NCBI RefSeq assembly: GCF_008364685.1
Contig: NZ_VTTL01000006.1
Location: 278,049-342,048, forward strand
Origin: Xanthobacter oligotrophicus
Lineage (GTDB): Bacteria; Pseudomonadota; Alphaproteobacteria; Rhizobiales; Xanthobacteraceae
Reading direction: 5' to 3'
Length of the DNA: 64,000 bases
Of this stretch, positions 1 to 9,833 are shown one piece after another (position 1 is the stretch's first letter; each line of letters starts with the position of its first letter). Below the pieces are notes generated by a model. That model had not been told where the DNA came from. It worked only from the letters and a program-made list of their open reading frames with translations, and did no database searches. The translations under genes and the position numbers were made by a program.

Positions 1-756
1 ATGGGTATAGAGCGGGAGCGGCTCGGCCTCGCCGCTGTCATTGGCGATGCCGAACGGGGAGAGCCGGATGCCGACGCGGTCGGCGCTCCACGCGCCCGTC
101 ACCGCTTGCGCCACCGCCAGCAGCAGGCGTGCGCGATTCTCGATCGAGCCGCCATAGGCGTCGGTGCGGTGGTTGGTGCGGCTCTGCAGGAACTGCTCCA
201 GCAGGTAGCCGTTCGCGGCGTGGATCTCCACGCCGTCGAACCCCGCCGCCCGCGCGTTGCGGGTCGCCTGGGCATAATCGGCGATGACCCCCTCGATTTC
301 CTGTTCCGTGAGAGCGTGCGGCGTTTCGTAGTCGGCGGTCGAGAAGTCGTTCCGGAAAGCGGTGAGGCCCTCGATCCGGATGGCCGACGGTGCCACGGGT
401 AGGCGGCCCTCCGGCTGAAGCGAGCTGTGCGAAACCCGGCCCACGTGCCAGAGCTGGAGCACGATCTTGCCGCCCTTCCCATGCACCGCGTCGACGACGG
501 CGCGCCAGCCGGCGATCTGCTCGGGCGTGTAGATTCCCGGCGTGGTGGGAAAGCCGTGGCCGGACGGAGAGATGGGCGATGCCTCCGCGATGATGAGCCC
601 GCCGGGTGTCGCACGCTGGGCATAGTAGGTGACCGCGAGCGGTCCCGGCACGTTGCCGGGCTGCGTCGCCCGCGAGCGGGTCAATGGCGCCATCACGATG
701 CGATGCTGAAGGTCGAGGGCGCCCACACGCAGGGGCCGGAACAGGGTGGCGGTCAT
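1..756 (-). CDS. Old yellow enzyme-type NADH:flavin oxidoreductase (partial)
   Basis: FMN-dependent ene-reductase that reduces activated C=C bonds or nitro groups with NAD(P)H in the cytoplasm. The reading frame starts with ATG at 756 (MTATLFRPLRVG) and runs off the left edge after 252 codons; the family is usually about 360 residues. Visible family motifs are an N-terminal NRIVMAPLTR-like stretch (HRIVMAPLTRSRA), LQLWHVGRVSH with its paired histidine, and GVEIHAANGYLLEQF followed by a TDAYGGSIENR-type motif, typical of the NemA/OPR group. The frame upstream stays open without a stop into a MATE-pump remnant, so a longer in-frame start cannot be excluded. The substrate cannot be read from sequence. 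Confidence 0.93.
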   Translation of the reverse strand, partial: MTATLFRPLRVGALDLQHRIVMAPLTRSRATQPGNVPGPLAVTYYAQRATPGGLIIAEASPISPSGHGFPTTPGIYTPEQIAGWRAVVDAVHGKGGKIVLQLWHVGRVSHSSLQPEGRLPVAPSAIRIEGLTAFRNDFSTADYETPHALTEQEIEGVIADYAQATRNARAAGFDGVEIHAANGYLLEQFLQSRTNHRTDAYGGSIENRARLLLAVAQAVTGAWSADRVGIRLSPFGIANDSGEAEPLPLYTH

Positions 757-840
757 GGTGGGCAACTCCGGACAACGGGGCGAGCCGGATGCGTGGGAAG
801 CCATCCGTACCAATCTCTCGCCAAGGGGAAGGCAGGCGGG

Positions 841-1260
841 TGGCGCGTGAGCGCTAGCGAAACCAAGCACCCGAGCGTACCACCACAGTATGGTTAATCC
901 ATAGACCACGAGCGCGAGCGACGCGAACAGGGCCGTAAGGGATCCGGTCAGCCACAGCGCGGCCCAGCCGCCACCGAGGGCGAGCGCGCCGCGCAGGAAC
1001 CCGCTGGCCAGGGGCCACATGAGCCGGCCGGAGCCCTGGGATGCGAAGTACAGCGCCATGCCGAGGCCGAAGAAGCTATAGGCCGGGCCGACAATCCGAA
1101 GAGAGGCGCTGCCGGCGGCGATCATGTCCGGCTCGGAGCTGAAGAGGCCGCGCCAAGCCTGCGGCCACAAAGCGGCGGCGATGCCGGCTGCTTCTGTGAC
1201 GACGAAGGCGAGGCCGCCGCCGGCCAGCGCGATCTGCAGCGCGCGCCGGCTCAAGTTCAC
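841..1260 (-). pseudogene. C-terminal remnant of a MATE-family efflux pump
   Basis: Translating the minus strand from a GTG at 1260 gives about 140 residues that look like the last third of a NorM/MATE multidrug:cation antiporter. Stretches such as ASLRIVGPAYSFFGLGMALY, FASQGSGRLMWPLASG and LGGGWAALWL match the conserved final helices. The first two thirds are missing; the sequence joins directly to the end of the AraC gene, and GTG overlaps that gene's TGA. There is no stop codon between this remnant and the old-yellow-enzyme start at 756, and both are in the same frame, so a chimeric protein is formally possible. I take it as a deletion scar. Confidence 0.75.
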
Positions 1261-2153
1261 ACCGTTCCAGAGCGGGTCCGCGATGGATCCGCCCGGTATG
1301 CCCGCGGGCTCACGCCCAGGTGCCGGGTGAAGAAGCGGGTGAAATAGGCAGGATCCTCGAAGCCCAGGCCGAAAGCGATCTCTGCCACTGTCATGGACGT
1401 GTAGGCGAGATGCCTTCGCGCTTCGAGAGCGAGGCGCTCCTGCACGATGCCCAGGGCCGAACGGCCGGTCACGCGCCGGCAAACGCGGCTCAAGTGGGGC
1501 ACGCTCACCCCGAGCCGCCGGGCGCGATCGGTGAGGCTTGGATGGTGGCGAAAGTCTTCCTCTACCTGGGCGGTGAAGCGCTCCACAAGCTGGATGCCGG
1601 CGAATGCCAGGTCGCCGCCTTCCTGCTGCCCCGCAGCCAAAGTTCGGTGGAACCACACCAGGATCAGGCCTGCAAAGGCGGTAAGCGCCTCGCGTCGGCT
1701 GGCGCCGTGTTCACCGGATTCGACAAGCGCGAGTTCGAGCGTGGTCCGCAACTGCGTCGCCTGCGCCGGCGTGACCGCCAGCACCAGCGGGGCCTTGAAC
1801 AGGCTCCGCCACTGGGTCTTGGGAGATGACCAATGGTCGAGCACGGCGGCGGGCACGCTCGCCACATAGCCGTCGGTGTGCGGGGCGAAATCGAAGGCGT
1901 GGACCACCAGCGGCGGCAAGGCGATGGCCGCACCGGGGCCGAGGGCGTGCACGGTTCCGTCAATGACAGCCGCACCGCCTCCCGCCCCGATGAAGAAGAA
2001 CTGGTAGAGGTCGCCGTGGCGGTGCGAGCGGATGCGCCAGTCATGCTTGGCGCTGCGTGCCGTGATGGTCTCCACGTGCAGTTCGTCGGGAAAGCCATCC
2101 GCGCCCTCGCCGTAGAGGGCGTAGGCGGGCACCGGGGGCGCGGCGCTTCTCAT
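1257..2153 (-). CDS. pobR: AraC-family activator of 4-hydroxybenzoate catabolism (PobR-like)
   Basis: Transcription activator with an N-terminal cupin-like ligand domain (HDWRIRSHRHGDLYQFFF, roughly residues 35-55) and a C-terminal double helix-turn-helix AraC domain ending in GFEDPAYFTRFFTRHLGVSP. It lies divergently from pobA, the usual position of AraC-type PobR, which activates pobA when it binds 4-hydroxybenzoate. I chose the ATG at 2153 (MRSAAPPVPAYALYGEGADG), about 298 residues; an in-frame ATG at 2252 would add 33 residues without similarity. The AraC protein at 14,340 has a parallel N-terminal domain and may be a paralogue that senses a related carboxylate. Confidence 0.85.
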   Translation of the reverse strand: MRSAAPPVPAYALYGEGADGFPDELHVETITARSAKHDWRIRSHRHGDLYQFFFIGAGGGAAVIDGTVHALGPGAAIALPPLVVHAFDFAPHTDGYVASVPAAVLDHWSSPKTQWRSLFKAPLVLAVTPAQATQLRTTLELALVESGEHGASRREALTAFAGLILVWFHRTLAAGQQEGGDLAFAGIQLVERFTAQVEEDFRHHPSLTDRARRLGVSVPHLSRVCRRVTGRSALGIVQERLALEARRHLAYTSMTVAEIAFGLGFEDPAYFTRFFTRHLGVSPRAYRADPSRTRSGTV

Positions 2154-2334
2154 TGGCACGTCCGATGGGTTCGATTTATCCAAGAGAGTGCGCGAAGCTT
2201 CCATTCCGCGCAAGCCGTCCGCGCTCCATTCTCGCCAGTGCCGACACCTCACGCGGCTTGGTGCGAGACCGAGGTGCGGGGACCGCCTTCCGGGCCGGAG
2301 GCCGCGGTCCCGCTCCGTCCATTGCCCAACCTGA

Positions 2335-3579
<1,245 letters not shown>

Positions 3580-3612
3580 AGCCCGTTGCCGCCCCCGGCC
3601 GCCGTCGCGTCG

Positions 3613-4674
3613 TCAGGACCGTGCGGGAAAGCGCAGCGCTTCGATGAGCGTGAAGGCGGTGCGGGTGGCGGCGCCCGCGGTCGTCACGAGCTGGGGCAGG
3701 ATCATCCACTCCAGGGTCCAGGCGGCGCCGGAGCGCTCGTTCTCGTGCACCAGGGCCTGGTCGAGGCCGCCCTGGAGCGTGGCGGCGAAGCGCGCCAGGG
3801 TCACCAGGATCTCGGCGCTCACGGGATTGTTCTTCTCCGGCATCGCGGAGGAGCCGCCGCCGCCGGCGATGGTCACCTCGCCCACCTCGTTCTGGGCCAT
3901 GAGGGTGATGTCGGCGCCGAACTTGCCAAGCGAGCCGGCCAGCAGCGCGCACCAATGACCATAGGCGGCGACGGCGTCCCGTTCGGCATGGGTGGCACGC
4001 GGCGCGGCGCCTAGGCCGAGCCGGGCCGCGAGGCCGTCGGCCACGCGCCCGGCCGCTTCGCCCAGCTCGGCCCGGTTGCCCACCGCACCACCCAGTTGCA
4101 CCCGGAACAGATCATCTGCCACTGCCGAAAAACGGGCCCGTTGCCGCGCGAGGGGCTCGCGCCAGGTGGCAATCTTGTGGGCGAGGGTGATGGGCCGTGC
4201 CCGCTGCATGCGCGTATGGCCCGTCAGCTCCAGGCCGCCCGCAGTGGAGGCGAGGCGATCGAAGCTGCCGATAAGCGCGTCGAGGCGCGCCAGCAGGATG
4301 TCGGACGCCGCCTTCAGGCGCAGGAACAGGCTGGTGTCGATCACGTCCTGGCTGGTCGAGCCCTTGTGCACGAAGCCCGCATGGGGCTCGCCCACCGCCG
4401 TGCGCAGCCAGCGCACCAGCTCCGGGATCACCACGCCGTCGCGGGCCACGGCGGCCGCCAGATCCGCGGGAGAGACGGCGAGGCTGCGTGCCGCCTGCGC
4501 GATGGCAGCGGCCGCCTCGTGCGGAATGACGCCGGCGTCCGCCTCCGCCTCGGCCAGCGCCGCTTCGAAGCGGAGCATGGCGGCGATGTCGGCTTCGGCG
4601 GTGAAGGCCGCGGCGATGGCCTCATCGCCAAGGAGCGGACGCAGGAAGGGATGCTCGAACACGGACACGCTCAT
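3613..4674 (-). CDS. pcaB: 3-carboxy-cis,cis-muconate cycloisomerase
   Basis: Protocatechuate-branch enzyme that lactonises 3-carboxy-cis,cis-muconate to 4-carboxymuconolactone. It belongs to the fumarase/aspartase superfamily; the signature GSSAMPEKNNPVSAE is present and the HTRMQRARPITL stretch matches the substrate loop. The start at 4674 (MSVSVFEHPFLRPLLGD) gives 353 residues, the usual PcaB length. The same frame is open upstream to 5184, but that part is antisense to pcaQ and shows no similarity. pcaB lies alone between pobA and pcaQ instead of following pcaHG as in many rhizobia. Confidence 0.96.
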   Translation of the reverse strand: MSVSVFEHPFLRPLLGDEAIAAAFTAEADIAAMLRFEAALAEAEADAGVIPHEAAAAIAQAARSLAVSPADLAAAVARDGVVIPELVRWLRTAVGEPHAGFVHKGSTSQDVIDTSLFLRLKAASDILLARLDALIGSFDRLASTAGGLELTGHTRMQRARPITLAHKIATWREPLARQRARFSAVADDLFRVQLGGAVGNRAELGEAAGRVADGLAARLGLGAAPRATHAERDAVAAYGHWCALLAGSLGKFGADITLMAQNEVGEVTIAGGGGSSAMPEKNNPVSAEILVTLARFAATLQGGLDQALVHENERSGAAWTLEWMILPQLVTTAGAATRTAFTLIEALRFPARS

Positions 4675-4759
4675 GGACCTGCGGCCTTCCTTGGGAACGA
4701 AACGGGCCGCAAGCTCGACTGCGGCGCGCGGTGGCGTCAAGCCTGTTGTGTGGTCCGGC

Positions 4760-5671
4760 TCACAGCGCGCGGGCAACCTCGCGTAGGGCTTCGAGGAAGA
4801 TCGCCGCCTGCGGCAGGGGGGCCTGCCCCGCTCGCGTGGTGAGGCCCACCGGCCCGCCGGATATGGACATGGACAGGGGCAGCCGCACCAATGTGCCGGC
4901 GTCGAGATCGCCGGCCACCACCCCGTGGGAGATGACCCATACCGCGTCACTGGTACCGACATAAGCCCGCGAGAAGCTCGCGTCGGTGGTCTCAATACGG
5001 TCGGCGGGGCCGGCCAGACCTTCCATAAGGAATAGCCGGTCGATCTCCGGACGAATGATGGAGCCTTGTCCCGGCATGATGAAGGGATGGCGAGCAAGCT
5101 CCACGAGTCCCACCGGGTGGCCGGTGTCTGCCGGGTGGCCGCGCCGCGCCACGAAGACGATGGGCTCGGAATACAGGTGCTCAAAGGCGAGCCCCATCAT
5201 GGCCTTGGGCTCGGCAAGGCGGCCCACCACCAGATCGAGCCGGCCCTCGTTGAGCAGGTCGAGAAGCCAGCCGTTGGGCCCGGCCTCGATGTTGATGGTG
5301 GCATCGAGGCCCGTCTCCTTCGCCCGTCGGACCGCCCCAGGCATGATCCGCGCCGCCACTGTGGGCAGCGCGCCGACCCTGAGTACCACGTCGCCGGCGG
5401 CTGGCCGCCGCAGCGTGTCGATGCCGCGTCCCAGTTCAGCGAAGGCCGCTCCCGCATGGGCGCGGAAAGCGGTGCCCTGCGGCGTCAGCACGGCGCCGCC
5501 GCGGCCGCGCTCGAACAGCGGCGCGCCGAGGATGTCCTCCAGTTCCGCGATGGCCCGCGAGACCGCCGGCTGGGTGAGGCTGAGCGCGTCGGCCGCGCGG
5601 CCGAACCCGGATCGCGCCGCCACCTCGAGGAAGCAGGCAATGTGGCGCAGCTTCATGCGTCCGTCGATCAT
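4760..5671 (-). CDS. pcaQ: LysR-family regulator of the pca genes
   Basis: LysR-type activator with an N-terminal helix-turn-helix (KLRHIACFLEVAARSGFGRA through LTQPAVSRAIAELE) and a C-terminal ligand-binding domain, 303 residues from the ATG at 5671 (MIDGRMKLRHI). This start is preferred over one 45 bases upstream because PcaQ proteins characteristically open with an IDGR-KLRH motif. It faces pcaC, matching the usual alphaproteobacterial arrangement in which PcaQ binds beta-carboxymuconate or a related intermediate and activates pca(D)CHGB. Confidence 0.92.
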   Translation of the reverse strand: MIDGRMKLRHIACFLEVAARSGFGRAADALSLTQPAVSRAIAELEDILGAPLFERGRGGAVLTPQGTAFRAHAGAAFAELGRGIDTLRRPAAGDVVLRVGALPTVAARIMPGAVRRAKETGLDATINIEAGPNGWLLDLLNEGRLDLVVGRLAEPKAMMGLAFEHLYSEPIVFVARRGHPADTGHPVGLVELARHPFIMPGQGSIIRPEIDRLFLMEGLAGPADRIETTDASFSRAYVGTSDAVWVISHGVVAGDLDAGTLVRLPLSMSISGGPVGLTTRAGQAPLPQAAIFLEALREVARAL

Positions 5672-5682
5672 GGTCGATACAT

Positions 5683-5699
5683 ATCCAGATTGTATGGAT
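5683..5699. promoter_or_regulatory. Candidate PcaQ operator between pcaQ and pcaC
   Basis: The 176-base gap between the divergent pcaQ and pcaC genes is AT-rich compared with its surroundings. It carries the inverted repeat ATCCA-N7-TGGAT at 5683-5699, which has LysR-type T-N11-A geometry, just upstream of the pcaQ start. A second AT-rich stretch with TATCATTTTTCATATCA lies at 5711-5727. Neither is the ATAACC-N4-GGTTAA box I recall for rhizobial PcaQ, so the assignment is positional. Confidence 0.35.
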
Positions 5700-5847
5700 G
5701 GATAGAAAAATATCATTTTTCATATCATCAGGCACATGAAATTCTCGCGGCGATCCCAAACGGGAGCCGCCGGGTGGATCGAGCGTGTGCATGCACGTTT
5801 AGTCCAAGTTTATCCCGGTAGGCCCCGCGCCCAGAAGAGGCCGTCCC

Positions 5848-6270
5848 GTGTCAATTCCCACCGACCGTTCCCCGCGCTGGACTGCCGGAATGGCAACCCG
5901 CCGTTCCGTGCTCGGCGACACCTATGTGGACGCGGCATCCGCTCGCACCACGCCGTTCGACGAGGGGTTCCAGACCTTCATCACCGAAGGCGCCTGGGGT
6001 TCGGTCTGGTCGCGGCCGGGGCTCACCAGGCGCGAGCGGTCCATGATCACCATCGCGCTTCTGGCGGCGCTGGGGCATGACGAGGAAGTGGCCATGCACG
6101 TGCGCGCCACCCGCAATACCGGCGCGAGCGCCGAGGACGTCGCCGAAACGCTCATGCATGTGGCGGTCTATGCCGGCGTGCCTGCGGCGAACCGGGCCTA
6201 CAAGATCGCCAAGGAAGTCTACGCGGAAGCGCGTACCGACGGCGACCCACAGGGAGAAAACCATGGTTGA
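5848..6270 (+). CDS. pcaC: 4-carboxymuconolactone decarboxylase
   Basis: Decarboxylates 4-carboxymuconolactone to beta-ketoadipate enol-lactone. The 140-residue protein is an AhpD-fold/CMD domain with the typical [20 protein letters not shown] and [20 protein letters not shown] stretches. The start is GTG at 5848 with AGAAGAGG a few bases upstream. It opens a tight operon pcaC-pcaH-pcaG, overlapping pcaH by 8 bases. pcaD, which often precedes pcaC in alphaproteobacteria, is absent here. Confidence 0.95.
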   Translation: MSIPTDRSPRWTAGMATRRSVLGDTYVDAASARTTPFDEGFQTFITEGAWGSVWSRPGLTRRERSMITIALLAALGHDEEVAMHVRATRNTGASAEDVAETLMHVAVYAGVPAANRAYKIAKEVYAEARTDGDPQGENHG

Positions 6271-6988
6271 GACGGGCGATTTCATGCGCCGGGACCGAAA
6301 CTGGCATCCGCCGGCCTTCACCCCCGGCTACAAGACGAGTGTGTTGCGCTCGCCGCGCTTCGCGCTGGTGTCGCTGGAGCAGGGCATCGGCGAGAAGGCC
6401 GGCCCCATTTTTCCGCGGTCCGGCCTCGATCCCCTCGACAATGACCTCATCCGCAATTTTTCCAAGGACGGCGAGGCCATCGGCGAGCGCATCGTGGTGC
6501 ACGGCCGGGTGCTCGACGAAAGCGGCCGTCCGGTGCCAGACACCCTCATCGAGGTGTGGCAGGCCAATGCCGGCGGGCGCTACCGGCACAAGAACGACAG
6601 CTATCTCGCCCCGCTCGATCCGAACTTCGGCGGCGTCGGTCGCTGCCTGACCGATTCCGAGGGCCGCTATGCCTTCCGCACCGTGCGCCCCGGTCCCTAT
6701 CCGTGGCGCAACAACGGCTCCGACTGGCGGCCGGCGCACATCCATTTTTCCATCTTCGGCGAAGCCTTCGTTCAGCGGCTGATTTCCCAGCTCTATTTCG
6801 AGGGCGATCCGCTGATCCCGCTGTGCCCCATCATCAATACCATTCCCGACAAGGCCGCCGTCGAGCGGCTAGTCGCCCGCCTCGACCTGGGCCAGCAGAT
6901 GCCCTTCGACGCGCTGGCCTACCGCTTCGACATCGTGCTGCGCGGGCGCCGGCAGACGTTCTTCGAGAACAAGAGGGAGGGGCACTGA
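6263..6988 (+). CDS. pcaH: Protocatechuate 3,4-dioxygenase beta subunit
   Basis: Catalytic, iron-bearing subunit of the intradiol dioxygenase that opens protocatechuate to 3-carboxy-cis,cis-muconate. It has 241 residues from the ATG at 6263, the normal PcaH length, and begins with the beta-subunit-specific N-terminal region ([18 protein letters not shown]). The Fe(III) ligand set is visible: a tyrosine in [10 protein letters not shown], the pair of histidines in [10 protein letters not shown], and a further tyrosine in GGRYRHKND. The start overlaps the end of pcaC, and the stop shares one base with the pcaG start (TGATG). Confidence 0.97.
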   Translation: MVETGDFMRRDRNWHPPAFTPGYKTSVLRSPRFALVSLEQGIGEKAGPIFPRSGLDPLDNDLIRNFSKDGEAIGERIVVHGRVLDESGRPVPDTLIEVWQANAGGRYRHKNDSYLAPLDPNFGGVGRCLTDSEGRYAFRTVRPGPYPWRNNGSDWRPAHIHFSIFGEAFVQRLISQLYFEGDPLIPLCPIINTIPDKAAVERLVARLDLGQQMPFDALAYRFDIVLRGRRQTFFENKREGH

Positions 6989-7578
6989 TGCCGGTCGAAT
7001 ACCTTAAGGAAACGCCGTCGCAGACCGGCGGTCCCTACGTGCATATAGGCACCCTGCCGGCGGTGGCGGGCCTGCCTGTCCGCACGCAGGAGAACCTGTC
7101 CATCCTTGCCTCCGGCAGCGTGCCGGGCGGGCGGATCCGCATCATCGGCAAGGTGTGGGACGGCTCGGGCCACCCGGTGAAGGACGCGCTGGTGGAACTG
7201 TGGCAGGCGGACGGCGACGGGCGGCACGACAATCCGGACTTCCTGGGCTTCGGCCGCGCCGCAGCTGACTTCGCCACCGGGGAATGGAGCTTCGACACCA
7301 TCCGGCCCGGCGTGCTGCCCTGGCGCGACGGGCGCCCCCAGGCGCCCCACGTCTCGCTGCTCATCTTCGCACGCGGCATCAATATCCACCTGCACACCCG
7401 CATGTATTTCTCCGATGAGGCTGAGGCGAACGCCGGCGATCCGGTGCTGAAATCCATCGAGCAGGTGGGGCGGCGCGCCACCCTGGTGGGCCTGCGCGGC
7501 GACGCGGACGGTGTCGCTACCTACCGCTTCGACATCCGCCTGCAGGGCGAGAACGAGACCGTCTTCTTCGACATGTAA
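6988..7578 (+). CDS. pcaG: Protocatechuate 3,4-dioxygenase alpha subunit
   Basis: Non-iron alpha subunit that packs against PcaH to complete the active site. It has 196 residues beginning [20 protein letters not shown]. The intradiol-dioxygenase fold is recognisable (VKDALVELWQADGDGRHDNP), but the two iron histidines of PcaH are replaced (APHVSLLIFARG), as expected for alpha. It is translationally coupled to pcaH by TGATG overlap and followed 56 bases later by the PcaK-like transporter. Confidence 0.96.
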   Translation: MPVEYLKETPSQTGGPYVHIGTLPAVAGLPVRTQENLSILASGSVPGGRIRIIGKVWDGSGHPVKDALVELWQADGDGRHDNPDFLGFGRAAADFATGEWSFDTIRPGVLPWRDGRPQAPHVSLLIFARGINIHLHTRMYFSDEAEANAGDPVLKSIEQVGRRATLVGLRGDADGVATYRFDIRLQGENETVFFDM

Positions 7579-7634
7579 CCAAAAACGCCAAACCGGCCGC
7601 CGCGTGTTGCGGTGGACCGGCGCGGGAGGAAACC

Positions 7635-9002
7635 ATGACCACGCCAGCGGAGCGGACGATCGACGTCCGCCGATTTCTTGATGAACAGCCGATCTCCGGC
7701 TTCCAGTGGCTGATCTTCGCCCTGTGCTTCGCGATCGTCCTGCTGGACGGCTTCGATACTGCCGCCATCGGTTATATTGCCCCCTCGCTCCTGGGCGAAT
7801 GGAACATCGCGAAGGCAGATCTCGCCCCGGTGCTCAGCGCCGCCCTGTTCGGCCTCGCCGGCGGAGCCTTGTGCTCCGGCCCCCTGGCCGACCGCTTCGG
7901 CCGCAAGCTGGTGCTGCTCGCGGCGGCGGGCGTGATGGGCGTCGCCAGCCTCGTCGCCGCCACCGCAGGCAGCCTTGATGCGCTGGTGATCTGGCGTTTC
8001 GTCACCGGTCTGGGCCTCGGTGCCGCCATGCCGAATGCCGTGACGCTTGTCAGCGAATACTGTCCGGCCAAGCGCCGTGCACTCGTCACCAATGCCATGT
8101 TCTGTGGCTTCCCCCTGGGCGCGGCGGCCGGCGGCTTCGTCGCAGCCTGGATGATCCCGCACTTCGGCTGGCGCAGCGTGCTGGAACTCGGCGGCGTCGC
8201 CCCGCTTGTGCTTGTGGCGGTGATGGTCGTCCTGCTGCCGGAATCGGTACGTCACCTTGCCCAGCATGGTGCCCCGGCGGAGAAGATCGGCCGCATTCTT
8301 CAGCGCATTTCCGCGGCCGCGAAGGGGGCGACCCGCTTCGTGCTCGATGAAGGCGAGGGCACTGCGGAAGCCGGCCGGCGCGGCATCACCGTGGTGTTTT
8401 CCGCGCCCTATATCCTCGGCACGCTGTGCCTGTGGATCGCCTATTTCATGGGCCTGGTCATCTTCTACGGCCTCATCAACTGGATGCCGATCATCCTGCG
8501 CGACAGCGGCATCAGTCCCACCCAGGCGACGCTCATTTCGGCCTTGTTCCCGCTGGGTGGCCTCGGCGCCATCCTTGCCGGCTGGCTCATGGATCGCTTC
8601 CATGCCGATCTGGTGGTGGCCGCCGGCTTCCTGCTCACGGCGCTGGCGGTCTATGCCATCGGCCAGGTGGTCGGCCAGATCGGCCCGCTCACAGCGGCGG
8701 TCTTCATTGCCGGAACCGTCATGAACACCGCGCAATCCTCTCTGCCCGCGCTGGCCGCCATATTCTATCCGACCCGGGGCCGGGCCACCGGGGTGGCCTG
8801 GATGCTCGGCATCGGACGGTTCGGCGGCATTGCCGGCTCGTTCCTGGTGGCCGAGCTTGGACGGCAGCAGTTCGGCACCGCGGCGGTGTTCCTGGTGATG
8901 GCGGTACCTGCCCTGATCGCCACCCTCGCGATCCTCACCAAGGCGTGGCTGGGGCCGAAGCCCGATGCCTCGGCTGGCCCGGTGCCCTCGCTCGGCCATT
9001 GA
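7635..9002 (+). CDS. pcaK: Aromatic acid:H+ symporter (AAHS family, PcaK-like)
   Basis: Inner-membrane major-facilitator protein, 455 residues with about 12 hydrophobic segments. It has the AAHS signatures LDGFDTAAIGYIAPSL in helix 1 and GPLADRFGRK between helices 2 and 3. Members take up 4-hydroxybenzoate or protocatechuate with protons. Its place directly after pcaG, in the same orientation and with a GGGAGG ribosome site, supports a role in loading this pathway. Exact substrate specificity is inferred from context. Confidence 0.88.
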   Translation: MTTPAERTIDVRRFLDEQPISGFQWLIFALCFAIVLLDGFDTAAIGYIAPSLLGEWNIAKADLAPVLSAALFGLAGGALCSGPLADRFGRKLVLLAAAGVMGVASLVAATAGSLDALVIWRFVTGLGLGAAMPNAVTLVSEYCPAKRRALVTNAMFCGFPLGAAAGGFVAAWMIPHFGWRSVLELGGVAPLVLVAVMVVLLPESVRHLAQHGAPAEKIGRILQRISAAAKGATRFVLDEGEGTAEAGRRGITVVFSAPYILGTLCLWIAYFMGLVIFYGLINWMPIILRDSGISPTQATLISALFPLGGLGAILAGWLMDRFHADLVVAAGFLLTALAVYAIGQVVGQIGPLTAAVFIAGTVMNTAQSSLPALAAIFYPTRGRATGVAWMLGIGRFGGIAGSFLVAELGRQQFGTAAVFLVMAVPALIATLAILTKAWLGPKPDASAGPVPSLGH

Positions 9003-9059
9003 GCCCCGCGAGCGCACCGGCGCGACCATCTTCCAGGCGCCGCCCGGGCGCGCATCGTC

Positions 9060-9833
9060 TCAGCCTGCCGGTGATGGAAAGGCATCGCCTGCGTCGCCGA
9101 AGGCCTGCCATCCGCCATCGACCGAGAGCACGGTGCCGGTCACATAGCGTGCCGCGGGAGAGACGAGGAACGCCACCGCCTGCGCGATGTCGTCCGGCTG
9201 CGCCAGGAAGCCCAGCGGAATGCGCCGGCGGATGCGGCCGAGGTCGATCCTGCCGTCGCGCTCCAGGGCCTTCACGAGGGCGGTCTCCACATAGCCGGGC
9301 GCCACCGCATTGACCCGGATGCCGGTCGGCCCGAACTCGCAGGCCATGCTCCGCGTCAGGGCGACCACGCCTGCCTTGGCCGCGCCATAGGCATTGCGAC
9401 GGGGCAGGCCGGTAATGCCGGCGATGGAGCTGAGGTTGACGATGCTGCCGCTGCGCCGGGGCAACATCACCCGCGCGGCTTCCCGCGAGACCAGGAACAC
9501 TCCGGTGAGGTCCACGTCGAGGATCTTGCGGAAGCGCGCGGCGTCCTGTTCCACCGTGGGCAGGTGGGTGTCGGCGATGCCGGCGTTGTTCACCACCGCG
9601 TCGAGGCCTCCGAAGGCGGCGACCACCCGCCGCATCGCCTCGGTCACGTCCTCCTCCACCGACACGTCGGCGCGGATCGCGAGATGGCTCGAGCCCAGTT
9701 CCGCCGCCCGCGCGGCGGTGGCGCCATCGTCGAGATCGACCAGGGCGAGGCGCCACCCTCCGGCAGCCAAGGTGCGTGCAATGGCCCAGCCGATACCGTC
9801 GGCCGCGCCGGTGATCAATGCGGACGGGCTCAT
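9060..9833 (-). CDS. Short-chain dehydrogenase/reductase
   Basis: Classical SDR of 257 residues. Motifs are the NAD(P) glycine-rich loop TGAADGIG near residue 8, NNAG, and the catalytic Ser...Tyr-x3-Lys in NLSSIAGITGLPRRNAYGAAK. Aspartates after strand 2 (LALVDLDD) favour NAD+. It likely oxidises a secondary alcohol or reduces a ketone in the catabolic cluster. It overlaps the next SDR by four bases (ATGA), so both are translated from one message. Confidence 0.88.
   Translation of the reverse strand: MSPSALITGAADGIGWAIARTLAAGGWRLALVDLDDGATAARAAELGSSHLAIRADVSVEEDVTEAMRRVVAAFGGLDAVVNNAGIADTHLPTVEQDAARFRKILDVDLTGVFLVSREAARVMLPRRSGSIVNLSSIAGITGLPRRNAYGAAKAGVVALTRSMACEFGPTGIRVNAVAPGYVETALVKALERDGRIDLGRIRRRIPLGFLAQPDDIAQAVAFLVSPAARYVTGTVLSVDGGWQAFGDAGDAFPSPAG

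Noticed and set aside
3613..5184. 523-residue version of PcaB
   Set aside because: The extra N-terminal 170 residues are antisense or off-frame to pcaQ; the ATG at 4,674 gives normal PcaB length.
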